Positions 42,118 to 50,918 of a DNA stretch of 64,000 nt are shown here, piece after piece. Source of the stretch: an uncultured Spirochaetales bacterium (GTDB lineage: Bacteria; UBP6; UBA1177); assembly GCA_902774115.1 (NCBI GenBank), contig CACYHH010000002.1, positions 62,001 to 126,000 on the forward strand, given 5' to 3'. The first letter of the stretch is position 1, and each line of letters begins with the position of its first letter. A model generated the notes under the pieces. That model made no database searches. It had not been told where the DNA came from and saw only the letters and a list, made by a program, of their open reading frames with translations. The translations under genes were made by a program, and so were the position numbers.

Positions 42118-42969
42118 ATGAAAAAATTATTGTTTTTATTGAGCTTAATGCTCGTTTTTGTCGTTTCGTGCGGAGACGGCGGGAAAAGTGATGAACCTGA
42201 AAATCAGGAAAAACCTGCTGATCTGACTGATTCAGCCGACACTTCGGAAAATCAGGATCAGGCTGATACGGGAGACACAACAGAGCCGGCTGAACTTTCC
42301 GGGGATACCGAACCGACGGAGCCAACGAATCCGACGGAGCCTTCTGAAACACCAGACGAGGATGAAAGTCAGGAAGAACCTCAGGAACCTGAAGAACCTG
42401 CGGCCGAAAAGTTCTGCCAGTATGCCTGCACAAAAGCTTCCGACTGTGTTACGGTAGCCTCGAATGCAGTATACGATGAGGACAACTTCAAGTGCGAAAA
42501 CGGCAGATGTATCTATCTCGGCTGTCTGAGCGATGCCGAATGTGACGAAGTATACGGTGCTGTTACGCAGGCAACCGGCAGAGTTTACCGCTGCAACAAA
42601 AACGGTGCCTACGGTTATCCGGAATGCACGCCGACGTGCTCGAATGCTGCTGACTGCAATCTTTACGGTGAAGGCTCGACGCAGTATGCCTACGATTTAG
42701 ACAACAACAAATGTGAAAACGGATATTGCGTATTTACAGGATGCTTGAGCGATGCGGAATGCGAAGCTACGACTTACTCGGACCTTTACAAGTGCCTGCC
42801 GCAGGAATATTCCGGAAAAACCTTGAAAATATGCACAGTTGCATGCCAGAGTGACGGTGATTGCTCGGATTCAGGTTTATACGAGTGCAAAAATTCGCAG
42901 TGTGTTGCCAAAAGCTGCGAAAGCGACGAATGGTGCAGAAAATATGATGAAGACTATTCATGTTTGTGA
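42118..42969 (+). CDS. Cys-rich repeat lipoprotein
   Basis: The 283-residue product has a lipoprotein signal (LFLLSLMLVFVVSCGDGG, cysteine about 18) and an 80-residue Asp/Glu/Pro/Thr linker. After it come tandem Cys-rich modules: CQYACTKASDC ... KCENGRCIYLGCLSDAEC, then CTPTCSNAADC ... KCENGYCVFTGCLSDAEC, then CTVACQSDGDC ... ECKNSQCVAKSCESDEWC. The repeated KCENGxC and GCLSDAEC motifs show two or three duplications. The even spacing implies disulfide-bonded knots on the cell surface. The start is one base after the preceding stop, so it is probably in one operon with the CAP lipoprotein. Confidence 0.75.
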   Translation: MKKLLFLLSLMLVFVVSCGDGGKSDEPENQEKPADLTDSADTSENQDQADTGDTTEPAELSGDTEPTEPTNPTEPSETPDEDESQEEPQEPEEPAAEKFCQYACTKASDCVTVASNAVYDEDNFKCENGRCIYLGCLSDAECDEVYGAVTQATGRVYRCNKNGAYGYPECTPTCSNAADCNLYGEGSTQYAYDLDNNKCENGYCVFTGCLSDAECEATTYSDLYKCLPQEYSGKTLKICTVACQSDGDCSDSGLYECKNSQCVAKSCESDEWCRKYDEDYSCL

Positions 42970-42984
42970 TTTTGCGGAGGATAG

Positions 42985-43743
42985 ATGAAGATTCTCTTGA
43001 TTACCCAAGCTGCGAACGAACTTACTGAAGATTCGAAATTCACATTGGATTTTGCTCGGAAATTTGTTTCGGAAATAAATTCGAGAGAAGGTTTTTATGC
43101 TGAAATGCTCGATATTTCGACATTGGATATTAAAAATCTTTCGATCCGCGACATTGAAAAACTCTGTGCTTCGACACAAACGGATATAAACAGTTTCGAT
43201 GCGCTGCACACGTTTTCATTCCTGCCGTTTGTCAACAGGGCATTTTTCCGCCAGTTCGTGTTTTATTCGTTTGATTTCGATGTGAAAGGAGAGTACGCCG
43301 GATTGATTGAGAATATCAACGGCCTTAATTGCTCTGAATGCGATATCTTGAATTTCAAGGTCAGTGAACTTTGCGATTTTTACACACACAGAGTTATCAA
43401 CACTAAATCGTTCGACAGCCGTCCGTGGGGATGGTGGAAAACGCTTGTAAGTGCTGATGATTACAAGATAAAACGCATTTTTGTCGCGCCTCGCCAGAAA
43501 CTCAGTCTGCAAACGCACGAATTCAGAAGCGAAACATGGATGATTGCTGAGGGAAGCGGCTTCGTAGTAATCGGAGAACGCAGGTTCAAAGCTGAAAAAG
43601 GGCTCGTCTTCACGATTCAGAAACATGAAAAACACCGCGCCGAAACGGAAGATTCATCTATGACGATTATTGAACTTCAGCTCGGAAGTTATCTCGGCGA
43701 AGATGATGTCAGGAGAATCGAAGATATTTACGGGAGAGTGTAG
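42985..43743 (+). CDS. Protein with C-terminal mannose-6-phosphate isomerase-type cupin
   Basis: The 252-residue product has two parts. Residues about 150-250 are the type II phosphomannose isomerase cupin as found at the C-terminus of ManC/AlgA: RPWGWWKTL, YKIKRIFVAPRQKLSLQTHEFRSETW, GSGFVVIGERRF, HEKHRAE and IIELQLGSYLGEDDVRRIEDIYGR. Residues 1-145 are a separate alpha/beta domain not recognised. GCGGAGG precedes the ATG. The guanylyltransferase follows after 2 bases, so the usual bifunctional ManC has here been split and reordered, cupin first. Together they would make GDP-mannose. Confidence 0.8.
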   Translation: MKILLITQAANELTEDSKFTLDFARKFVSEINSREGFYAEMLDISTLDIKNLSIRDIEKLCASTQTDINSFDALHTFSFLPFVNRAFFRQFVFYSFDFDVKGEYAGLIENINGLNCSECDILNFKVSELCDFYTHRVINTKSFDSRPWGWWKTLVSADDYKIKRIFVAPRQKLSLQTHEFRSETWMIAEGSGFVVIGERRFKAEKGLVFTIQKHEKHRAETEDSSMTIIELQLGSYLGEDDVRRIEDIYGRV

Positions 43744-43745
43744 CC

Positions 43746-44798
43746 GTGAAACTTTCAGTTGTAATAATGGCGGGCGGCAGCGGAAAAAGGTTCTGGCCGC
43801 TTTCAAGAGAATCAAAGGCAAAACAGAGTCTCGCTCTTTTTTCGGAAAAGACGCTTCTTGCCGAAACGATTGAGAGAATAAATCCTTTAGCCGAGGAAAT
43901 CACAATAGTTTCTTCGCTGAAACAACGCACGGAAATCGGGCGCGACGCTGAAAAATATGAAAAAGTTAAAGTTATTTACGAACCTTGCGGAAAGAATACA
44001 GCTCCGTGCATCCTGCTTTCGCTTTTGGCAATAAAATCAAAATGCCGCGAAGACAGAGCGGTGCTTGTCCTTCCTTCTGATCACTATGTCTCGGAACCTG
44101 AAAAATTCAGGAAAACTGTCGAAAAAGGGCTGGAATTTCTTGATAAAAATAAAAGTTATATCGGAACGATAGGAATCGAGCCGGCTTATCCCGAAACGGG
44201 TTTCGGCTATATAAAAAAAGGGAAAATTGTTGAAAACGGAATCTTCGGAGTCGAATCTTTTGAAGAAAAACCGTGTATCGAAAAGGCTGAAAAATTTGTC
44301 GAAAGCGGAAATTACCTTTGGAACGGCGGAATTTTCATTTTTTCGCTTGATTCGATGCTTGAAGAGTTCAAAAAACTGACCCCCGATATTTACGAAACAG
44401 TAAATTTTTTGAAATTCTTCGATATGCCTGATCTTGGAATTTACGAGTCGCTGCGATCGGTATCTTTCGATTACGCAGTGATGGAAAAAACTGAAAAACC
44501 GCTGTTTACGATTCCCGGGAATTTCGGCTGGAACGATGTCGGAAGCTGGAAAGCTTATTTTGATCTGTTGCCGAAAGACGAAAACGGAAACGCTAAAGTC
44601 GGGAATGCGAATTTTATAAACTGCGGAAATTCGTTTGCCGTAAACCTGACTGAAAAAGAGATAGTCATGTTCAACAAAGAGCACGAACTGCTTGTCGCAA
44701 CGGATGATGCGATATTTTCGGCTTCATTGGATGATCACGCTAAAATGCGTGAAATCACGGAATTTCTCGATAAAAACGATCTTAAAAAATTACTTTGA
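43746..44798 (+). CDS. manC: Mannose-1-phosphate guanylyltransferase
   Basis: The 350-residue product, starting at GTG 43746, is the nucleotidyltransferase part of the ManC/AlgA type and makes GDP-mannose from mannose 1-phosphate and GTP. The pyrophosphorylase signature is VVIMAGGSGKRFWPLSRESKAKQ. Further motifs are EPCGKNTAPCILLSLLAI, VLPSDHYVS, TGFGYIKKG, FEEKP and YLWNGGIFIFS, as well as FGWNDVGSWKA. The C-terminal cupin of long ManC is missing here and is encoded by the gene directly upstream. GDP-mannose could feed surface glycans or the queuosine mannosyltransferase-like protein at 27852-28928. Confidence 0.92.
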   Translation: MKLSVVIMAGGSGKRFWPLSRESKAKQSLALFSEKTLLAETIERINPLAEEITIVSSLKQRTEIGRDAEKYEKVKVIYEPCGKNTAPCILLSLLAIKSKCREDRAVLVLPSDHYVSEPEKFRKTVEKGLEFLDKNKSYIGTIGIEPAYPETGFGYIKKGKIVENGIFGVESFEEKPCIEKAEKFVESGNYLWNGGIFIFSLDSMLEEFKKLTPDIYETVNFLKFFDMPDLGIYESLRSVSFDYAVMEKTEKPLFTIPGNFGWNDVGSWKAYFDLLPKDENGNAKVGNANFINCGNSFAVNLTEKEIVMFNKEHELLVATDDAIFSASLDDHAKMREITEFLDKNDLKKLL

Positions 44799-44810
44799 AA
44801 ATTTCAGGAT

Positions 44811-44853
44811 AAAAAAAACCCTGCTTTAAAAACCGAAGTTTTCAAAACAGGGT
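44811..44853 (-). terminator. Strong intrinsic terminator for the Ala/Glu lipoprotein gene
   Basis: Read on the minus strand, CCCTGTTTTGAAAAC, a TTCG tetraloop and GTTTTTAAAGCAGGG form a 15-pair stem with two G-T pairs, followed by a T-run (44818-44811). It lies about 30 bases after the stop of the minus-strand gene at 44881. On the plus strand the downstream tract is A-rich, so it serves mainly the minus strand. Confidence 0.85.
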
Positions 44854-44880
44854 GAAAAGAAAAAATTTCCTGTTGGCAGC

Positions 44881-45108
44881 TTATTCAGCAGCTTCTTCAG
44901 CCGGAGCTTCTTCAGCAGCCGGAGCTTCTTCAGCAGGAGCCTGTTCTTCAGCAGCGGGAGCCGGAGCAGCTTCTTCAGCAGCCGGAGCTTCTTCTGCAGC
45001 AGCAGCCGGAGCTTCAGCCTGAGCCGGAGCTTCTTCAGCTTTCTTTTCTGCGGAACCGCATGAAACAGCGAAGAAAAGAGCGAAAAGAGCGATAGCGAGA
45101 AATCTCAT
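44881..45108 (-). CDS. Small Ala/Glu/Pro-rich lipoprotein
   Basis: The 75-residue product has a lipoprotein signal (MRFLAIALFALFFAVSCGS, cysteine about 17). The mature part is almost only Ala, Glu and Pro in repeats of EEAPA and AEEA. No family recognised; the composition suggests an extended or helical acidic surface chain, perhaps an abundant Lpp-like envelope protein. GGAGG precedes the ATG, a promoter lies at 45185-45212 and a strong terminator follows the gene, so it is a single-gene transcript built for high expression. Confidence 0.75.
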   Translation of the reverse strand: MRFLAIALFALFFAVSCGSAEKKAEEAPAQAEAPAAAAEEAPAAEEAAPAPAAEEQAPAEEAPAAEEAPAEEAAE

Positions 45109-45184
45109 TTTTTTCCTCCAATTCTTGGTTAAAAAAACAAATCTTTCTAAACGCCGCAGAAATTATCCGCAGCAAAAACGGGAG

Positions 45185-45212
45185 AATATAGCACTTTTTT
45201 TTGAAAAGTCCA
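45185..45212 (-). promoter_or_regulatory. Promoter of the Ala/Glu lipoprotein gene
   Basis: On the minus strand TGGACT (45212-45207), 16 bases, TATATT (45190-45185). The same TGGACT-16-TATATT pair stands before the PilZ gene at 57409-57436. The leader to the ATG would be about 70 bases. Confidence 0.55.
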
Positions 45213-45342
45213 GTAAAGTTAAAAAATTGTCTGCAAAAAGTGAAAAAATTGTTTGCATAAAATCAAAAGCTGAAATTTGAGGCATGAAAAACTTCATCTG
45301 ATAACTCGTTTCAGTCTGCGAAAATAAAACTTTCGCAAAAGG

Positions 45343-45370
45343 TCGAAATTTCTAAAAAAAGTAGTATAAT
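45343..45370 (+). promoter_or_regulatory. Promoter of the glgC operon
   Basis: TCGAAA (45343-45348), 16 bases, perfect TATAAT (45365-45370); the glgC start is about 50 bases downstream, after a GGAGGGG. The rest of the gene-free stretch 45109-45423 shows only A/T-rich sequence and the divergent promoter. Confidence 0.6.
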
Positions 45371-45423
45371 ACCACGTTTTTTGGGCGTTTTACTGATTTT
45401 AACCAGATAAATCGGAGGGGAAA

Positions 45424-46674
45424 ATGTCAAAGGCACTTGTAATGATTCTTGCCGGAGGTCAGGGCAAAAGGCTTGCTCCGCTTACTTCAGACAGGGCGAA
45501 ACCGGCTGTTCCGTTCGGCGGTTCCTACCGTATCATCGACTTCGTTCTGAGCAACTTCGTCAATTCGGGTTTTATGCAGATCAAGGTTCTGACGCAGTTC
45601 ATGAGCGACTCTTTGATTCAGCATATTTCGCGGAACTGGAGCCTTTCACCGCGCTTCAATCAGTACGTTGATTCGGTTCCGGCGCAGATGCGTACCGGTG
45701 AAAACTGGTATCTCGGCAGTGCCGACGCGATTTTCCAGAATCTGAATCTTATCCGCGATGAGTCTCCGAAGAATGTTTTTGTTTTCAGCGGCGACCATAT
45801 CTACAAAATGGATATTTCGCAGATGTACACATATCACAACATCAAAAACGCAGATATGACGATTGCGGCTCTCCCCGTTCCGATCAAAGAGGCGAGCGCT
45901 TTCGGTGTTATCGAGATCGACGAGGATTACCGTATGATAGGTTTTGAAGAGAAGCCGAAAAATCCGAAGCCGATTCCCGGGAAACCCGATTATGCCCTTG
46001 TCAGCATGGGAAATTACCTTTTTTCGAGAGATGTTCTCGTCAGTGCTGTGACAAACGACGCGAGAGATCCGTTAAGCGAGCACGATTTCGGCAAAAACGT
46101 CATTCCTGCGCTTTATCCCTACAAACGTGTTTACGTTTACGATTTCCTCAAAAATACGATCTATATGCCCGATGAAAACGAGTATGAAAAACCTTACTGG
46201 CGCGATGTCGGAACGATAAAAAGCTACTTCGAGGCTCACATGGATCTTGTTTCGGTCTCTCCGGCGATCAATCTGTACAACCGCCACTGGCCGATTTTCG
46301 GTTTTCCCGAAGTCAATATGCCGCCTGCGAAATTCGTTTTTGCCGACAAAGAGCATAAAAGGCTCGGGATCGCGACAGATTCGCTTGTTTCGGAAGGGTG
46401 CATCGTCAGCGGCGGCAGCGTTAACCGCTCCGTTCTTTCACCCGGTGTCAGAGTCAACAGCTACAGCAGACTTGATCAGTGCGTAATCCTCAACAACGTC
46501 AAAATCGGGCGTTACTGCGAGCTTAAAAACGTCATCGTCGATAAGAACGTCGTCATTCCGCCCGACACGAAGATCGGTTTTGACCTCAAGAAGGATGCGG
46601 AGCGCGGATTTACCGTTACTGAAGACGGAATAGTTGTTGTTCCCAAAGGTTACAATTTTCAGGAGGACAGATAG
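45424..46674 (+). CDS. glgC: Glucose-1-phosphate adenylyltransferase
   Basis: The 416-residue enzyme makes ADP-glucose for glycogen. Visible are VMILAGGQGKRLAPLTSDRAKPAVPFGG (nucleotide loop), FVLSNFVNSG, WYLGSADAIFQN, FVFSGDHIYKMD, FGVIEID and FEEKPKNPKP, followed by the YWRDVGTIKSYFEAHMDL region. The C-terminal left-handed beta-helix repeats include VSGGSVNRSVLSPGVRVNSYS and LNNVKIGRYCELKNVIVDKNVVIP. Length is normal. The GH57 gene follows after 3 bases, so storage and turnover of alpha-glucan are encoded together. Confidence 0.97.
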   Translation: MSKALVMILAGGQGKRLAPLTSDRAKPAVPFGGSYRIIDFVLSNFVNSGFMQIKVLTQFMSDSLIQHISRNWSLSPRFNQYVDSVPAQMRTGENWYLGSADAIFQNLNLIRDESPKNVFVFSGDHIYKMDISQMYTYHNIKNADMTIAALPVPIKEASAFGVIEIDEDYRMIGFEEKPKNPKPIPGKPDYALVSMGNYLFSRDVLVSAVTNDARDPLSEHDFGKNVIPALYPYKRVYVYDFLKNTIYMPDENEYEKPYWRDVGTIKSYFEAHMDLVSVSPAINLYNRHWPIFGFPEVNMPPAKFVFADKEHKRLGIATDSLVSEGCIVSGGSVNRSVLSPGVRVNSYSRLDQCVILNNVKIGRYCELKNVIVDKNVVIPPDTKIGFDLKKDAERGFTVTEDGIVVVPKGYNFQEDR

Positions 46675-46677
46675 TCC

Positions 46678-48852
46678 ATGACCGAACTCGTTTTTTTGTG
46701 GCACATGCACCAGCCTTACTACAAAGACTGCATCAGAAACACTTACCTCATGCCATGGGTCCGTCTTCATGCGCTGAAAGGCTACTACGACATTCCTTCT
46801 GCAATGAAAAAATATGGTGTCAAAGGTGTCGTTAACGTCGTTCCGTCGCTTATCGAGCAGCTTAAAGACTACGCCGAAAACAATGTGACCGACGCATGGC
46901 TCGAACATACGATCACCGATCCGTCAGAGATGAAGGAAGAGCAGAAGGCATTTGTGATAAAGAATTTTTTCATGCTCAACTGGGATAGACTGGTGCGGAC
47001 TTCGCCGCGTTACAACGAGCTTTTGAACAAGCGCCTGCGTTACGAAAAAAAACTCGGATGGAACGAGACGGCACGCCTTTTTTCCGATGACGAGATCCTT
47101 GATTTACAGGTTCTTTTCAACCTCAAATGGTTCGGTTTTACTGCAAAATCTGAGTTTGAGCGTCTTGCCGAGCTCGAACGCAAGGACTGCGGCTTTACAA
47201 AAAGGGACAAGGAAGATCTTCTTGAAATCCAGCGCAAAGTTCTGCGCAGCATAATCCCGCTTTACAGACGTCTTGCCGGTGAAGGCGTTATCGAAATTTC
47301 GTTTACACCCTTCTATCACCCGATTTTTCCGCTTGTTTACGATACCGATATCGCAAAAAGGTGCATGAATGCGCCGCTTCCGGCGAAATTTTCCTATCCG
47401 GAAGACGCAAAATGGCACCTGGAAGAGGGAAAGCGTTACAGCGAAGAGGTCTGGGGGCGTACTCTGAACGGAATGTGGCCGGCTGAGGGCTCGGTTGCGC
47501 CGGAAATAATTGATGCCGCTGCTAATTCTTCGGTAAAATGGATGACGACTGATGAAACTATTCTTCTGAAATCCCTCGGCCGCAGCGACAAATCTCAGGT
47601 GCTTTACACTCCGTATGTTTTGAAAAGTGATAAAAATCAGGATGTTGCGATATTTTTCAGAGATAAATATTTGTCTGATCTTCTCGGATTTTCTTTTTCT
47701 CAGATGAAACCGGAGCAGGCTGCCGATATTTTTGTGAACTATGTGAAAAATGCGGCGGCAAACTTCCCGTCAAACGGCTCTGAACCGGTCGTTTCGGTCA
47801 TTATGGACGGCGAAAACGCGTGGGAATCATATCCCGACAACGGCGAGCACTTTTTGAAAGAACTTTTCACGCGTCTTAGCAGTGATTCGAACATAACAAC
47901 TACAGTCTATTCCGACATAATCGCTCGCGGAACCGGCAGATATCCGGTCATCAGCGACTTGTGGTCGGGCTCATGGATAAACGGGAATTACGAAATCTGG
48001 ATCGGGAACGACGAAGACAACGCCGCGTGGGGCTACCTCAAGCGGGTCCGCGATTTTTACGCGAAATACAGCCAGAATCACATTGTCGAGCCGCAGATCC
48101 ATTCCGAAATCATGCGCTGCCTTTACAGAGCTGAAGGAAGCGACTGGTTCTGGTGGTACGGTCCGCAGTTCTCGACTGAAAACGACTGGCTTTTCGACCG
48201 TCTTTTCAGACGTCACCTGCGCCGTGTCTACAACCTGCTCGGCATGAACTATCCGACATTTCTCGATATTCCGATTTCGTCAGAGCTGAGCAGCAGTCTC
48301 ATCGTCGAACCGACAGGAGAAATCAATCCGGTAATTTCGGGCCGTAGCAACGGCTACTACGAATGGGCGGGGGCGGGACGCTTCGAAAATGCGCAGAAGG
48401 CCGGCGGCGCGATGTACAATTCAATCAAACTCGTTGACAAAATCCTTTACGGCTTCAACCGCGATATGCTCTTTTTCAGGATCGAACTGACAAACCCGAT
48501 GCATTTCTACGAGCATAAAAAATACTTCATCAAAGGATTTATGATGGATCACAAAAGCATAGATTTCGCCCTTCCGATGGTGAGGATCGAAAAAACGCCG
48601 TTCCTGATCCACAGCAGCAACGAAACCGGCAGAGTTTCCGACATCGCGGGTGCCGGAGAAGCCGCTTTCGACGAAGTTATGGAGTTTACGCTTTATGCAA
48701 AGAAAATCGGTCTTAAACCGGGTGAAAAAGTGAGAATCTACTTCAAAATCCTCTCTTTTGAAGGGATCGAACTCGAAAGGATCCCCGGAAACGGCTCGAT
48801 CGAAGTGACGGTTCCCGACGAAGCAGCTCTTTTCAAATTGTGGGATGTGTAG
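46678..48852 (+). CDS. Glycoside hydrolase family 57 protein (alpha-amylase/glucanotransferase type)
   Basis: The 724-residue product starts TELVFLWHMHQPYYKD, the GH57 motif 1. The catalytic nucleophile is in NGMWPAEGSVAPEII (about E270) and the acid/base in VVSVIMDGENAWESYPDNG (about D377). The later WSGSWINGNYEIWIG, AWGYLKRVRDFY and DWFWWYGPQ motifs complete the barrel and helical part. A C-terminal beta domain of about 200 residues follows. GH57 enzymes act on alpha-1,4 or alpha-1,6 glucans. Next to glgC it most likely works on glycogen in the cytoplasm; no signal peptide is present. The exact activity is not set by the motifs. Confidence 0.92.
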   Translation: MTELVFLWHMHQPYYKDCIRNTYLMPWVRLHALKGYYDIPSAMKKYGVKGVVNVVPSLIEQLKDYAENNVTDAWLEHTITDPSEMKEEQKAFVIKNFFMLNWDRLVRTSPRYNELLNKRLRYEKKLGWNETARLFSDDEILDLQVLFNLKWFGFTAKSEFERLAELERKDCGFTKRDKEDLLEIQRKVLRSIIPLYRRLAGEGVIEISFTPFYHPIFPLVYDTDIAKRCMNAPLPAKFSYPEDAKWHLEEGKRYSEEVWGRTLNGMWPAEGSVAPEIIDAAANSSVKWMTTDETILLKSLGRSDKSQVLYTPYVLKSDKNQDVAIFFRDKYLSDLLGFSFSQMKPEQAADIFVNYVKNAAANFPSNGSEPVVSVIMDGENAWESYPDNGEHFLKELFTRLSSDSNITTTVYSDIIARGTGRYPVISDLWSGSWINGNYEIWIGNDEDNAAWGYLKRVRDFYAKYSQNHIVEPQIHSEIMRCLYRAEGSDWFWWYGPQFSTENDWLFDRLFRRHLRRVYNLLGMNYPTFLDIPISSELSSSLIVEPTGEINPVISGRSNGYYEWAGAGRFENAQKAGGAMYNSIKLVDKILYGFNRDMLFFRIELTNPMHFYEHKKYFIKGFMMDHKSIDFALPMVRIEKTPFLIHSSNETGRVSDIAGAGEAAFDEVMEFTLYAKKIGLKPGEKVRIYFKILSFEGIELERIPGNGSIEVTVPDEAALFKLWDV

Positions 48853-48860
48853 GAGATGAA

Positions 48861-50033
48861 ATGGAACTTAAAAACAAACTCGAAAAAAATTTCCTGAAAT
48901 TCCCTTTTGAGCTTTTTGATGCGATTTTTTCGCAGAAAAGTTTCATAGATATCGAAAGGCTCAACGTCCATGACAGGGAATCGGGGCTTACTTTCATTAA
49001 AAATTACGGCTACGACATAACCGATCCTGAAATTGCAGAGACGGTTTCTTCGATTCTGAGCGAGGCGAAAACCTTCATCCAGAGCTATCTTCTCGAAGAT
49101 CCGGAAGGAAAAAGCGAAACTTTGGTGATCCCGCCCGACATTCTCTGCAACGACGATATAGTGAGCCTTCTGATCATGGCTTCGGAAAAGGAGAAAACGC
49201 TTGAGCAGGCATGGGCTTGCGCGATCCTGAGAGTGGCGCATACGATCACTCATGTTGAAAACGACCTTGCGAAAAGTTTTATGCCGGGCATCAGAAACCA
49301 GATCTACAAAAGGTTCAGTGCACACTTGAACGGCAATTCGGCTGGCGGATACTTTCTGGGAACGGGCGACGACGCGATCAGACTCAAACTTTTCGAGATA
49401 AAAAACGACAAGTCGCGCGACAGCCTGATACTCAAACTTCTCCACAAAAAGGAAAATGTCACTGCCGACATTTTCGACCGCGTGGGAGTGCGGATCGTGA
49501 CCTACACAAAGCTCGATATTATCCTTGTGCTCAGGTATTTCGCGACGAATCACGTTATTTCGTTCGCCAACATCAAGCCGAGCAGGACGAAAAACAACGT
49601 CGTCAACATTCCGCGTTTCATCGAAGGCGTCGAAGAACTGAAATCATACGATCTTTCCTCATGGTCGCAGGAAGACGTTGCAGATTTCCTTGAAAAATAT
49701 CTCGAAATTCCGCCGGAGGAAAAGGAGGAGATCACCAAAAGAAACATCGAGGAGACGAACCTTTATTCTTCGACTTCATACTCTTCGATCCAGCTTACGA
49801 GCCGGCTTCTGATAACTATGGAAGACCCTATAAATCCGGCGAAACCGACTTACCGCTTTTTCTTCCCTTTTGAAGTGCAGATCTTAGACGAGGAGAGCTT
49901 CATCGAAAGCCGCTCAGGGCGCGCGAACCACGAAGAATATAAGAAAAATCAGACGATTGCGGCAAGAAAACGTGTCCTTACGAATGTTATCAGGTATATG
50001 AGACAGCATCCTTGGGAAACTGAAATAAAATAA
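48861..50033 (+). CDS. RelA/SpoT-like fold protein (TIGR04552-type)
   Basis: The 390-residue product has a middle and C-terminal part with the layout of a RelA/SpoT nucleotidyltransferase: DIFDRVGVRIVTYTKLDIILVLRYF (compare DxxGxRI), then STSYSSIQLTSRLLI (compare the YxSxH strand) and FFPFEVQILDEESF followed by HEEYKKNQ (compare FEIQIR and the H-x-YK helix). It resembles the deltaproteobacterial family I know as TIGR04552; its role is not known to me. No obvious (p)ppGpp hydrolase domain is present. ATG 48861 is chosen for GGAG 5 bases upstream. It follows the GH57 gene by 8 bases, in the glgC unit. Confidence 0.55.
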   Translation: MELKNKLEKNFLKFPFELFDAIFSQKSFIDIERLNVHDRESGLTFIKNYGYDITDPEIAETVSSILSEAKTFIQSYLLEDPEGKSETLVIPPDILCNDDIVSLLIMASEKEKTLEQAWACAILRVAHTITHVENDLAKSFMPGIRNQIYKRFSAHLNGNSAGGYFLGTGDDAIRLKLFEIKNDKSRDSLILKLLHKKENVTADIFDRVGVRIVTYTKLDIILVLRYFATNHVISFANIKPSRTKNNVVNIPRFIEGVEELKSYDLSSWSQEDVADFLEKYLEIPPEEKEEITKRNIEETNLYSSTSYSSIQLTSRLLITMEDPINPAKPTYRFFFPFEVQILDEESFIESRSGRANHEEYKKNQTIAARKRVLTNVIRYMRQHPWETEIK

Positions 50034-50047
50034 TTTTGGAGGTTGTT

Positions 50048-50581
50048 ATGAAGAAATTTTTCATGTTTTTTGCAGTTTTGTTTGTTTCGTCGCTTCTGTT
50101 TGCCGAAAATGTGACGATCACGCTGAAAAACGGCAAGACGGTTTCGGGTAAAATCGTAAAGATCGAGGCTGCGCAGATCGGCAGCAAGTCTTTGACTGAA
50201 ACTACGACGATTTCTGCGGCTCAGGGCGTCAACGAGCTTATGCTCAAATTCTCCGACATCAAAGAGATCGATTTCAAAAGCAGCGACGATGTTTCGTGCT
50301 TTGAGGACGGCAGATTCGTTCCCGTCAGAAAGTTCTGTTCGATGAAGGCTCTCTACCATATCGTGCCGAAAGTAAAAGGCGAGAGCAAAGAGCCGGTCGA
50401 AATCGAAGACAACAGAGTTTTCTTCATTCACATCGAGGGCGAAAAATCGCCGGTTACAGCATTTTTCTACAAAATTCAGGTCAGCAACGAAGGAAACGAG
50501 AGCAAAAAAGACTATCCCGATCTTGAAAGGGAAGTCCTTGAACTGAGCAAAAACAACATCAAGAAAATAGTTTTCAAATAG
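50048..50581 (+). CDS. Hypothetical exported protein
   Basis: The 177-residue product has a Sec signal (MKKFFMFFAVLFVSSLLFAEN) and an N-terminal small beta-barrel-like stretch VTITLKNGKTVSGKIVKIE, similar to SH3/Sm-like segments in exported proteins. The two cysteines (DVSCFEDGRFVPVRKFC) may form a disulfide. No family recognised. ATG 50048 has GGAGGT before it. Thioredoxin follows after 9 bases. Confidence 0.65.
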   Translation: MKKFFMFFAVLFVSSLLFAENVTITLKNGKTVSGKIVKIEAAQIGSKSLTETTTISAAQGVNELMLKFSDIKEIDFKSSDDVSCFEDGRFVPVRKFCSMKALYHIVPKVKGESKEPVEIEDNRVFFIHIEGEKSPVTAFFYKIQVSNEGNESKKDYPDLEREVLELSKNNIKKIVFK

Positions 50582-50590
50582 GAGGAAACA

Positions 50591-50914
50591 ATGCTTATTC
50601 ACGCAAACGAAGAGACTTTTCAGGCAGAAGTCATTGATTTCAAAGGTGTCGCGATCGTCGATTTCTGGGCTCAGTGGTGCGGACCTTGCAAAATGCTGGG
50701 ACCGATTTTTGAAGAGCTTTCAAACGACTACGCAGACAATGCAAATGTCAAATTCGTAAAGGTCGATACCGACGAAAACATGGAACTTTCGTTCAAGTAC
50801 AAAATCCGCGGGATCCCGTGCATCAAAGTTTTCAAAAACGGTCAGGAAGTTGAAACTTCAGTCGGTCTTGTTCCGAAAGAGGAACTCGAAGATTTGGTCA
50901 AAAGAAATCTGTAG
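50591..50914 (+). CDS. trxA: Thioredoxin
   Basis: The 107-residue product is a normal-length cytoplasmic thioredoxin: VAIVDFWAQWCGPCKML with the WCGPC active site (C30, C33), VKVDTDEN and the cis-Pro loop RGIPCIKVFKNGQEV. The residue after the cis-proline is Cys rather than the usual Thr, giving a third cysteine near the active site. TAGGAGG precedes the ATG. It is the last gene of the glgC-GH57 unit and converges on the minus-strand gene ending at 50919. Confidence 0.95.
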   Translation: MLIHANEETFQAEVIDFKGVAIVDFWAQWCGPCKMLGPIFEELSNDYADNANVKFVKVDTDENMELSFKYKIRGIPCIKVFKNGQEVETSVGLVPKEELEDLVKRNL

Positions 50915-50918
50915 TTCT

